DNA from: Pelomonas sp. KK5
GTDB taxonomy: Bacteria > Pseudomonadota > Gammaproteobacteria > Burkholderiales > Burkholderiaceae_C
NCBI RefSeq assembly: GCF_001984095.1
Contig: NZ_LYVQ01000007.1
Coordinates: 1-55,299, forward strand
Direction: 5' to 3'
DNA: 55,299 nt
The translations under genes and the position numbers were made by a program. Positions 25,317 to 32,654 of this stretch are shown here, piece by piece; the stretch's first letter is position 1, and each line of letters opens with the position of its first letter. The notes below the pieces were generated by a model. It saw nothing but the letters and a program-made list of their open reading frames with translations. It was not told the DNA's origin and did no database searches.

Positions 25317-26528
25317 ATGCCGATGCCCCGCGGTTTCCACTTCCTGATCGCCGCGCAATTCGCCTCGGCTCTTGCGGACAACGCCCTGCTGATTGTCACG
25401 ATCGCCTTGCTTCAGCAGCAGGGCCTGCCGGGCTGGTGGGCGCCGCTGCTGAAGTTCGGCTTCACGCTGTCCTATGTCGTGCTGGCCCCCTTCGTCGGTG
25501 CGCTGGCCGACGCGATGCCCAAGGCGCGGCTGATGGCCTGGATGAACGGGGTCAAGCTGGTCGGCGTGCTGGCGCTGCTGGCGGGCCTGCATCCGGTGCT
25601 GGCCTTCACGATCGTCGGCTTCGGTGCCGCCGCCTATGCGCCGGCCAAGTACGGGTTGATCACCGAGATCTGCGGGCCCGAGCGGCTGGTGGCGGCCAAT
25701 GGGTGGCTGGAGGTGACGGTGGTCTGCGCGGCGCTGCTGGGTGCGGTGCTCGGCGGGGCGCTGGTGAGCCCGCTCGTGCTGGACCTGCTGGGCATGGGCC
25801 TGTCGGGCGCGATGGCCGTGCTGATCGGGGTCTACGTGCTGGCGAGCCTGCTGAACCTCGGCATTCCGGACAGCGGGGCGCGCTATGCCTCGCGGGGCTT
25901 TCATCCGCAGGTACTGCTCGATGACTTCCGCGCAGCCAATCGCACGCTGTGGCGCGACTGCGATGGCGGGCTCTCGCTGGCGGTGACGACGATCTTCTGG
26001 GGCGTCGGCGCCACGCTGCAGTTCGCGGTGCTGCGCTGGTCGGCCGACGCGCTGGGGCTGCCGCTGGACAAGGCGGCGATGCTGCAGGCGGCGGTGGCCG
26101 TGGGCGTGATCGCCGGCGCCGGCGTGGCGGGCCGCTGCGTGCCGCTGGCGGCGGCCAAGAAGATGCTCGTCTGTGGCGTGCTGCTGGGGCTCCTGATGCC
26201 GGTCGTCGCCGCGACGCGCTCGCTGCCCGCGGCCATCGTGCTGCTGATGCTCACCGGCGCGGTCGGCGGCCTGCTGGTCGTGCCGCTCAATGCCTTGCTG
26301 CAGCACCGCGGCTACCAGCTGCTGTCGGCCGGCCGCTCGATCGCGGTGCAGGGCTTCAACGAGAACGCCAGCGTGCTGGGCATGCTGGCGCTCTATGCGG
26401 GACTGCTGTGGCTGGACGTGCCGATCGGCGTGCTGCTGAGCGGGCTGGGGCTGGCGGTGGCTGCCGCGCTCGGGCTGCTGATGCGACGGGAGTCGCGCAA
26501 GAGAAAGATCAGCCTGGTACCACGCTGA
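25317..26528 (+). CDS. lplT: Lysophospholipid transporter LplT (MFS)
   Basis: A 403-residue MFS permease with about 12 membrane segments. It begins with GFHFLIAAQFASALADNALL, a recognisable LplT start, and has AAYAPAKYGLITEICGPE in the first half. LplT flips lysophospholipids from the periplasmic to the cytosolic leaflet for reacylation. In many bacteria its partner acyltransferase Aas is adjacent; none is here. Its end overlaps the convergent glycosyltransferase gene by 20 bases. Confidence 0.9.
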   Translation: MPMPRGFHFLIAAQFASALADNALLIVTIALLQQQGLPGWWAPLLKFGFTLSYVVLAPFVGALADAMPKARLMAWMNGVKLVGVLALLAGLHPVLAFTIVGFGAAAYAPAKYGLITEICGPERLVAANGWLEVTVVCAALLGAVLGGALVSPLVLDLLGMGLSGAMAVLIGVYVLASLLNLGIPDSGARYASRGFHPQVLLDDFRAANRTLWRDCDGGLSLAVTTIFWGVGATLQFAVLRWSADALGLPLDKAAMLQAAVAVGVIAGAGVAGRCVPLAAAKKMLVCGVLLGLLMPVVAATRSLPAAIVLLMLTGAVGGLLVVPLNALLQHRGYQLLSAGRSIAVQGFNENASVLGMLALYAGLLWLDVPIGVLLSGLGLAVAAALGLLMRRESRKRKISLVPR

Positions 26529-27750
26529 CCCGCGTCGTGGCCGGCAGCACCTCGTGCTGCTGCATCGCCCCGGCCAGCACGCCCTCGAACTGCGCCACGA
26601 TGCCGGCCCAGTCCAGCGGCTCGGCGCTGGCCCGTGCGGCGGCGCCGATGGCCTGCCGGCGCGGTGCGTCCAGCGCCAGTTCCAGCGCCGCGTCGACAAA
26701 GGCCTGGCGCTGGTCCAGCGCCGCCAGCATGCCGTTGCCGCCATGGCGGATCAGCTGCGCGGCGGCCGCGTAGTCGAAGGCGACGATGGGCAGGCCGCTG
26801 GCCATCGCCTCGGTCGTCACGTTGCCGAAGGTCTCGGTCTGGCTCGGGAACACGAACAGGTCCATCGACGCATAGTGCGCCGCCAGGTCCTCGCCGCGGC
26901 GCTGGCCGGCGAAGATCGCGTCCGGGCAGCGGGCCTGCAGCTCGGCGCGCTGCGGGCCGTCGCCGACGAAGAGCAGCTTCGCGCGCGGCTGCCGCTGGCG
27001 GATCGCCTCGAAAGCGGCCAGCAGGGCGTCCAGGTTCTTCTCCGGCGCGAGGCGGCCGACGCAGCCGACGACCACGTCGCCCTCGCTGACGCCCCACTGC
27101 TGCTCGCGCAGCGCGGCGCTGCGGCGGGTGGGGTTGAACAGCTTCGTGTCCACGCCGCGGCTCACCACCAGCAGGCGCTCGAAGCCCTGCGCCTGCAGCT
27201 GGCGACGCAGCGCCTCGGTGGGCACCATGGTCCAGTCGCAGCGGTTATGGAACTTGCGCAGATAGCCCATGATCGGCTTGTGCAGCCAGCCGATGCCGTA
27301 GTGGCTGCTGTAGGCGTGGAAATTGGTGCGGAAGTCGGAGCAGACCGGCAGCTTCAGCAGCAGCGCGGCCTGCAGCGCGGACCAGCCGAGCGCGCCTTCG
27401 GTGGCGATGTGCACCACGTCGGGCCGGCGCATCGACCACAGCTTCACCAGCGCCCGCTTGGACGGCATGCCCATGCGCAGGCTCGGGTAGCGCGGGATCG
27501 GCAGGCCGCGTACCAGCTCCTCGTCGAAGCGGTCGCCCGCCGCGTCGTGCGCGCCCTGGCGCGGCCGGATCAGCTGGATGTCGTGGTTGCGCTCGTGCAT
27601 GCCCTCGACCAGCCGGGCCATCGTCATCGCCACGCCGTTGACCTCGGGCGGGTAGGTCTCGGTGACGAAGGCGACCCGCAGGCTGGGCCGCGCGGGGCTC
27701 AGGTGGTCGACGAGGAAGCGCTGCTGGGCATCGGTGAGGGCGGCGTTCAT
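26509..27750 (-). CDS. Glycosyltransferase (GT4, mannosyltransferase-like)
   Basis: A 413-residue retaining GT-B glycosyltransferase. The N-terminal Rossmann domain shows VAFVTETYPPEVNGVA, which binds the acceptor. The C-terminal half has GVDTKLFNP, VGRLAPEKNLD and the FPSQTETFGNVTTEAMASG nucleotide-sugar motif. It is similar in form to GDP-mannose-dependent alpha-mannosyltransferases and to glycolipid-forming enzymes. The acceptor and donor are unknown. It lies in a neighbourhood of lipid-related genes. Confidence 0.9.
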   Translation of the reverse strand: MNAALTDAQQRFLVDHLSPARPSLRVAFVTETYPPEVNGVAMTMARLVEGMHERNHDIQLIRPRQGAHDAAGDRFDEELVRGLPIPRYPSLRMGMPSKRALVKLWSMRRPDVVHIATEGALGWSALQAALLLKLPVCSDFRTNFHAYSSHYGIGWLHKPIMGYLRKFHNRCDWTMVPTEALRRQLQAQGFERLLVVSRGVDTKLFNPTRRSAALREQQWGVSEGDVVVGCVGRLAPEKNLDALLAAFEAIRQRQPRAKLLFVGDGPQRAELQARCPDAIFAGQRRGEDLAAHYASMDLFVFPSQTETFGNVTTEAMASGLPIVAFDYAAAAQLIRHGGNGMLAALDQRQAFVDAALELALDAPRRQAIGAAARASAEPLDWAGIVAQFEGVLAGAMQQHEVLPATTRVSVVPG

Positions 27751-27823
27751 GCAGCGATGCTGACCGTGCCGCGCAACAGTTCGATGACGGTTGCGCGTCG
27801 GTTTTGTGGCAGCGCCGCCGTCA

Positions 27824-27844
27824 CGGGGCTTTCATGCAGCCCCG
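27824..27844 (+). promoter_or_regulatory. 7-bp hairpin in the 5' region of the membrane protein gene
   Basis: CGGGGCT and AGCCCCG are separated by 7 bases, 44 bases before the GTG start at 27888. It may be a transcript leader hairpin. GTCAC occurs three times around it, which could also be a protein site. Confidence 0.3.
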
Positions 27845-27887
27845 TCACCATCGCGTCACACCATCTTTCACTACGACGGGGACCGCC

Positions 27888-28514
27888 GTGACCACAAGCC
27901 TGCTGAAGGACTTCTTCAAGACCCTCGAGACCCAGCGCTGGGACGACCACCGCCTCTACCACCACAGCCGCATCAACCAGAGCCTGCACCTGCTGTCGGC
28001 GGTGTGCTTCGTGATCTCCTACGGCCTGATGTTCGTGGACCCGGCCTGGGCCGCGCTGCTCGCCTGGACCGTCTCGATGACCAGCCGCCAAGCCGGTCAC
28101 TTCTTCTTCGAGCCGCGCGGCTTCGACCACGTCAACAACGTGAGCGACGAGTACAAGGAAGCGGTGAAGGTCGGCTACAACATCCGCCGCAAGATCGTGC
28201 TGATGGCCGCCTGGGCCGGCATCCCGCTGCTGCTGTGGTTCCAGCCCTCGCTGTTCGGCTGGATCCAGCCTGCCGTCGACCTGACGGGTTACCTGCACGA
28301 CGTCGGCATGGCCTGGCTGGCGCTGGGCGTGTCGGGCCTGATCTTCCGCGTGCTGCAGCTGTGGCAGCAGCAGAACCTGATGGAAGGCCTGGCCTGGGGC
28401 TTCAAGATCATCACGGACCCGTTCCACGACATCAAGCTCTACCACCGCGCTCCGCTGTTCCTGCTGCGCGGCCAGCTGATCGACCCGATGGAGCATGTCA
28501 GCTCGCACGGCTGA
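27888..28514 (+). CDS. Conserved membrane protein, weakly Mpo1/DUF962-like
   Basis: A 208-residue protein with several hydrophobic segments (about 30-55, 87-105, 128-150). It has His-rich motifs: DDHRLYHHSRINQSLH (about 20-35), GHFFFEP (about 66-72) and a C-terminal HDIKLYHRAP. The conserved His in HHSRINQ and GHFFFEP recall Mpo1/DUF962 fatty-acid alpha-oxidation proteins, but the match is partial. GTG at 27888 gives the usual start MTTSLLKDFF. A longer frame from 27804 or 27834 is possible. Confidence 0.7.
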   Translation: MTTSLLKDFFKTLETQRWDDHRLYHHSRINQSLHLLSAVCFVISYGLMFVDPAWAALLAWTVSMTSRQAGHFFFEPRGFDHVNNVSDEYKEAVKVGYNIRRKIVLMAAWAGIPLLLWFQPSLFGWIQPAVDLTGYLHDVGMAWLALGVSGLIFRVLQLWQQQNLMEGLAWGFKIITDPFHDIKLYHRAPLFLLRGQLIDPMEHVSSHG

Positions 28515-28523
28515 TCGGTCCGG

Positions 28524-28605
28524 AGAACCGTTCGGGCTGAGCCTGTCGAAGCCCTGCCCTGAGCCGGTCGAAGGGCCCTTCGACAAGCTCAGGGCGAACG
28601 GTTCT
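28524..28605. repeat. Dispersed palindromic repeat between convergent genes
   Basis: Two 28-base arms (28524-28551 and 28578-28605) are inverted, with 25 of 28 positions pairing. An internal third copy of the TGAGC..GTCGAAG unit lies at about 28558-28573. This is the REP-like element whose conceptual translation gives the familiar FGLSLSKP/FDKLRANG peptides in many Burkholderiales genomes. It fills the gap between two convergent genes and may act as a bidirectional transcription or mRNA end. Confidence 0.85.
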
Positions 28606-28608
28606 TCC

Positions 28609-30258
28609 TCAGAACAGGTGGCTCAAAGTCTCCTTCAAGATCCCGCGGCGGATGGCCTTGTTGGTCAGCGTCGCGTCCTGCCACCACCAGCCGTCCTTCA
28701 TCATCTGCTGGCCCGCTGCAACGAAGCGCTGGGTCACGGCGTCGAAGTCCGCATCGGTGTAGTTGAGGCTGAAGATCAGCCGGCCTGTGCCCACCCAGCT
28801 GAGCGCCAGGCCCTGCTCGCGCAGGTAGTACTGCAGCAGCCAGTTGTAGCGCGAGGGCTCCGTGTAGGTCACCGTCCAGATCGACTGCAGCGCCGCCACG
28901 CGAACCGGCAGGCCGGCCGACTGCAGCGCGGCGTTGAAGCGCTCGGCGCGGCCGGTCCAGCGAGCGTCCAGGCTCTCGTACACGTCCTTGATGCGCGGCG
29001 TCTCCAGCCGGCGCAGGAACACGTTCATCGCGCCCATCACGTAGGGGTGGGCGTTGAAGGTGCCGCGGGCGAAGCAGACGTCGGCCGGGCGCTCCTCGCG
29101 GTAGCGCTTCATCAGCGAACGCTTGCCGCAGACCACGCCCACCGGCAGGCCGCCGCCCAGCGTCTTGCCGTAGGTGACCATGTCGGCCTGCACGCCGAAG
29201 TACTGCTGGGCGCCGCCAGGGGCCAGGCGGAAGCCGACGAAGACCTCGTCGAAGATCAGCACGATGCCGCGCTCGCTGCAGACCTCGCGCAGCTGCTTGA
29301 GCCACGCCGTGTAGGCGGCGCGGTCGAAGCCGGCGCGGCGGCTGCTGTCCATCAGCGCCGAGTCGCCTGGCGCGTTGGCGTTCGGGTGCAGCGCCTGCAG
29401 CGGGTTGACCAGCACGCAGGCGATGTCGCGGCGGGTGCGCAGCACCTGCAGGCTCTTGGGATCGAGGTCCTTCAGCGTGTAGGTCTCGCGCGGGGGCAGC
29501 GGGTTGCCGGGGCCGGGCTGCACGTCCTCCCACCAGCCGTGGTACGCGCCGCAGAAGCGCACCAGGTGCTTCTTCTTCGTGTGGTAGCGGGCCAGGCGCA
29601 CGGCCTGCATCACGGCCTCGGTGCCGGACATGTGGAAGGACACCTCGTCCAGGCCCGAGACGGCCTTCAGCCGCGCGACGTTGTCGGCCACGCAGGGGTG
29701 GTAGGCGCCGAGCACCGGGCCCAGCGGGGCGGCGAGCTGCGCGCCTTCGGCGATGCAGTCGCGGTAGAAGTCCACGCCGAAGACGTTGACGCCGTAGGAG
29801 CCGGTCAGGTCGTAGAAGACGTTGCCGTCCAGGTCTTCCACCGTCACGCCCTGGGCGGCGCGCAGGAAGCTGCCGCTGGGCAGGTGCTGGCGCAGGTAGG
29901 GGCTGAAGGGGAAGGGCACGCGGTAGCTGCCGGTGAACTGCAGGTCCGAGATGCCGTCGCGTGCCTGGCGGGTGGCTTCGATGCTCTGGGCATAACGCTC
30001 ATTCCAGACGGCAGCCAGGCGCTGGAAGCCGGCGCGGCGCTGGTTCGTCACATCGGCCGGCGCGCCGTCGGCGGCGAAGAAGCGGGCTTCGCCGTAGGCA
30101 TAGCCGGGCAGCAGACGTGCCAGGCGCTTGGCCCAGAGGGAATGGCCGGCGAGCGAGCGGTGCTTGGCGCGGGAGAGTTGCAGGCGCCGATGGGCCAGCG
30201 GCAGGGTCCAGGCCAGCGCGGCGAGCGCGACAGCCGACAGGGCAAAGGTTTCTTCCAT
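28609..30258 (-). CDS. Membrane-anchored class III aminotransferase (glutamate-1-semialdehyde aminomutase-like)
   Basis: A 549-residue protein. An N-terminal membrane helix (about 5-22) and a roughly 100-residue extension precede a class III PLP aminotransferase fold. The fold shows MSGTEAVMQAVRLAR (210-224), FDEVFVGFR with Asp337 and the PLP Lys365 in TYGKTLGGG. Ordinary glutamate-1-semialdehyde aminomutases are about 430 residues and soluble, so the anchor is unusual. The amine donor and substrate are unknown. It starts 59 bases from the divergent phosphatidylserine decarboxylase gene. Confidence 0.88.
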   Translation of the reverse strand: MEETFALSAVALAALAWTLPLAHRRLQLSRAKHRSLAGHSLWAKRLARLLPGYAYGEARFFAADGAPADVTNQRRAGFQRLAAVWNERYAQSIEATRQARDGISDLQFTGSYRVPFPFSPYLRQHLPSGSFLRAAQGVTVEDLDGNVFYDLTGSYGVNVFGVDFYRDCIAEGAQLAAPLGPVLGAYHPCVADNVARLKAVSGLDEVSFHMSGTEAVMQAVRLARYHTKKKHLVRFCGAYHGWWEDVQPGPGNPLPPRETYTLKDLDPKSLQVLRTRRDIACVLVNPLQALHPNANAPGDSALMDSSRRAGFDRAAYTAWLKQLREVCSERGIVLIFDEVFVGFRLAPGGAQQYFGVQADMVTYGKTLGGGLPVGVVCGKRSLMKRYREERPADVCFARGTFNAHPYVMGAMNVFLRRLETPRIKDVYESLDARWTGRAERFNAALQSAGLPVRVAALQSIWTVTYTEPSRYNWLLQYYLREQGLALSWVGTGRLIFSLNYTDADFDAVTQRFVAAGQQMMKDGWWWQDATLTNKAIRRGILKETLSHLF

Positions 30259-30317
30259 GATCGGGCCGTTGTTTCGGTGGCCCGAGATTTATCAAGCTTG
30301 ATTGACAGGACGATGAA

Positions 30318-31208
30318 TTGAACACGAGCAACACCCTTATCAAGCGGTTTTTCCAGCAGGAAGACCTGAACTTCCTGCTCACCAACCGCGTGCCGCGCAT
30401 CGCGTTGACCCGCTTCATGGGCTGGTTCAGCCAGATCCGCTCGCCGCTGCTGGCGCGGGTGTCCATCGGCATCTGGCGGCTGTTCACCGACCTCGACCTC
30501 AGCGAGGCCCGCGAGCAGCGCTACGGCAGCCTGCACGACTGCTTCACCCGCGAGCTGAAGCCCGGCGCGCGCACGATCGAGCCCGACCCGGCGCTGCTGG
30601 CCAGCCCCTGCGACGGCATCGTCGGCGAGTGCGGGCCGGTGCAGGGCCGGCAGGTCTTCCAGGCCAAGGGCTTCCCGTATTCGATGGGCGAGCTGTTCGG
30701 GCCCAGCCAGGACGCCAGCGCCTTCCAGGACGGAACCTACATCACGCTGCGCCTCACCTCCAGCATGTACCACCGCTTCCATGCGCCGGTGGACTGCGAG
30801 GTGGACCATGTGACCTTCATCAGCGGGGACACCTGGAACGTCAACCCGATCGCGCTGAAGCGGGTGGAGCGCCTGTTCTGCCGCAACGAGCGCGCGGTGC
30901 TGCGCGCCCGCTGCGGGGAACACCAGCTGGCCATCGTGCCGGTGGCGGCCATCCTGGTGGCCAGCCTGCGGCTGCACTTCCTGGACCTGCTGCTGCACCT
31001 GGGCTACCAGGGGCCCAAGGAAATCCCCTGCCAGGCGACATACGCCAAGGGCGAGGAGATGGGCTGGTTCCAGCACGGCTCCACGATCATCCTGTTCGCC
31101 CCCAAGGGCTTCGCGCTGGCCGATGGCATCGCCACCGGCTCGCGCGTGAAGATGGGGCAGGCGCTGATGAAGTTACCCGTTACTTCATCGCCTCCAGGAC
31201 AAGGTTGA
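30318..31208 (+). CDS. psd: Phosphatidylserine decarboxylase proenzyme
   Basis: A 296-residue PSD. Catalytic residues are visible as Asp99 (SPCDGIVGE), His155 (YHRFHAPVD) and the self-cleavage serine Ser255 in FQHGST, which becomes the pyruvoyl group of the alpha chain. It converts phosphatidylserine to phosphatidylethanolamine at the inner membrane. The start is TTG at 30318: no ATG is in frame after the stop at 30303, and AGGA (30307-30310) lies 7 bases upstream. The 3' end overlaps the convergent methyltransferase by 29 bases. It may be a second psd copy, because housekeeping psd usually lies beside pssA. Confidence 0.9.
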   Translation: MNTSNTLIKRFFQQEDLNFLLTNRVPRIALTRFMGWFSQIRSPLLARVSIGIWRLFTDLDLSEAREQRYGSLHDCFTRELKPGARTIEPDPALLASPCDGIVGECGPVQGRQVFQAKGFPYSMGELFGPSQDASAFQDGTYITLRLTSSMYHRFHAPVDCEVDHVTFISGDTWNVNPIALKRVERLFCRNERAVLRARCGEHQLAIVPVAAILVASLRLHFLDLLLHLGYQGPKEIPCQATYAKGEEMGWFQHGSTIILFAPKGFALADGIATGSRVKMGQALMKLPVTSSPPGQG

Positions 31209-32229
31209 ACGGCGTCTCCGTCGCCCGCCGGAAGCTCCTGAAGCCGGCGTCCATGAACACATGGCGCAGCCGCTTCTCGCCGGCCTGCGCGCCCAGGCCC
31301 AGCCCGACCTCCTGCGACAGCGAGTTGGGCGTGCAGATGCAGGTGGAGGCGGCGTAGAACAGCCGGCCGACCGGGTTCAGGTTGCTCTGCAGCTCGTCGT
31401 TGGCGAAGGGCTCGACCAGCAGCACCGTGCCGCCGGGCTTCAGCGCCTCGAAGGCGCGGCGGGCGGCGCCGACCGGGTCGCCCATGTCGTGCAGGCAGTC
31501 GAAGAAGCAGACCAGGTCGTAGTCGCTGCCCGGGAAGCCCTTGGCGGGCGCCTGCTCGAAGGCGGTGCGGCCCGCCACGCCGGCCTCCTCGGCGCGCTGG
31601 CGGGCCTGCTCGATCGACGGGGCGTGGAAGTCGAAGCCGTGGAAGCGCGAGTTCGGGTAGGCCTGGGCCAGCACGACGGTGGAGGCACCGTGGCCGCAGC
31701 CGATGTCGGCCACCTTGGCGCCGGCCTCCAGCTTGGGCACCACGCCGTCCAGCGCCGGCAGCCACTGGCTCACCAGGTTGGCCTTGTAGCCGGGACGGAA
31801 GAAGCGCTCGGTGCCGGAGAAGAGGCAGGGATGGTGCTCGCCCCAGGACAGGGCGCCGTCGCCGCGCATTGCCGCGGCGATCTTGTCCTTGTCCAGGAAC
31901 ATGCTGGCCAGCACCTGCACGCCGCCAGCCACGTAGACCGGCGAATCCTCCACCGCCAGGGCCAGCGCCTGCTCGGGCGGCAGCCGGAAGGTGCTGTCGC
32001 CCTCCAGTTCCACATAGCCGCTGGCCGCCTGCGCGCTGAGCCACTCGCGCAGCAGCCGGGCATTGCAGCCGGTGCGCTCGGCCAGTTGCTCCGCCGTGGT
32101 GGGCCGGCCGTCGGCCATGGCCCGGTACAGGCCCAGCTCCTCGCCGAGGATCACCGTGGCCATCATCGCGCCGCCACCCATGTCGGTGACCAGCCGCCCC
32201 ATGAAGTCCTGTAGCTTCGCTTCGTTCAT
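31180..32229 (-). CDS. SAM-dependent class I methyltransferase with dimerisation domain
   Basis: A 349-residue methyltransferase. An N-terminal winged-helix dimerisation region (about 1-95, with AEQLAERTGCNARLLREWL) precedes the Rossmann domain, whose SAM motif is VADIGCGHGASTVVLAQ (about 178-194). It also carries DLVCFFDCLHDMGDPVGAARRA. This architecture is seen in O-methyltransferases and small-molecule methyltransferases. The start at 32229 has AAGGAG upstream. The substrate is unknown; nearby lipid genes hint at a lipid or aromatic acceptor. Confidence 0.9.
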   Translation of the reverse strand: MNEAKLQDFMGRLVTDMGGGAMMATVILGEELGLYRAMADGRPTTAEQLAERTGCNARLLREWLSAQAASGYVELEGDSTFRLPPEQALALAVEDSPVYVAGGVQVLASMFLDKDKIAAAMRGDGALSWGEHHPCLFSGTERFFRPGYKANLVSQWLPALDGVVPKLEAGAKVADIGCGHGASTVVLAQAYPNSRFHGFDFHAPSIEQARQRAEEAGVAGRTAFEQAPAKGFPGSDYDLVCFFDCLHDMGDPVGAARRAFEALKPGGTVLLVEPFANDELQSNLNPVGRLFYAASTCICTPNSLSQEVGLGLGAQAGEKRLRHVFMDAGFRSFRRATETPFNLVLEAMK

Positions 32230-32341
32230 CGCCGTCACTCCTTGTGCGGATCGACGCAAGACGTGGCCGGGAGGATCCGCGCTCCGGGCCGATGCTTTGT
32301 CTCGGATCGGCCCTTCGGCCTTACAGCAGGCGTCGGCTTGT

Positions 32342-32363
32342 GGCGTTAGCGCGCCATAACGCC
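32342..32363. promoter_or_regulatory. Inverted repeat GGCGTTA-N8-TAACGCC
   Basis: A perfect 7+7 inverted repeat with an 8-base spacer lies in the 245-base gap between the methyltransferase (minus) and the small membrane protein (plus). It looks like a regulator-binding site for one or both divergent genes. The factor is unknown. The rest of the gap shows nothing else I can name. Confidence 0.4.
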
Positions 32364-32474
32364 GAAACCGTGCGGTGTGCGCAATCCGCCACAGATGGCG
32401 CCGGCTGTCATACGCATACAGGGGCAGTCAGGCGCAGACTGGGCCTGTCTTTCTGTTGGTTTGAAAGGTCTGCG

Positions 32475-32648
32475 ATGAGCCCGATGTCCCTGGTCCATCT
32501 GTCCGGTGAAACGCTGCAAGCGGCGCACGATCACGACGACATGCCGTCCCCGCACGGCGAGCGCGGCGAGCGCGACTGGGCGGCCTGGGTCGGTCTCGCG
32601 CTGCCGCTGGTGATTGCCACGATGATGATCGTGGCGCGGCTGCACTGA
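32475..32648 (+). CDS. Small single-pass membrane protein (hypothetical)
   Basis: A 57-residue protein beginning MSPMSLVHLSGETLQ, with a His/Asp-rich middle (AAHDHDDMPSPHGE) and one C-terminal membrane helix (about 36-55, WVGLALPLVIATMMIVA). The start has AAAGG nearby. It belongs to no family I recognise. Its small size and lack of homology evidence keep confidence low. It is convergent with the radical SAM gene. Confidence 0.5.
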   Translation: MSPMSLVHLSGETLQAAHDHDDMPSPHGERGERDWAAWVGLALPLVIATMMIVARLH

Positions 32649-32654
32649 CCTTTT

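Noticed and set aside
30313-30321. A two-codon upstream reading frame ATG-AAT-TGA at the psd start
   Set aside because: AGGA is only 2 bases from this ATG, so it favours the TTG at 30318; the tiny frame is probably chance.
32244-32474. A longer upstream frame for the small membrane protein
   Set aside because: It covers the inverted repeat and promoter-like region and encodes Arg-rich sequence with no family match.
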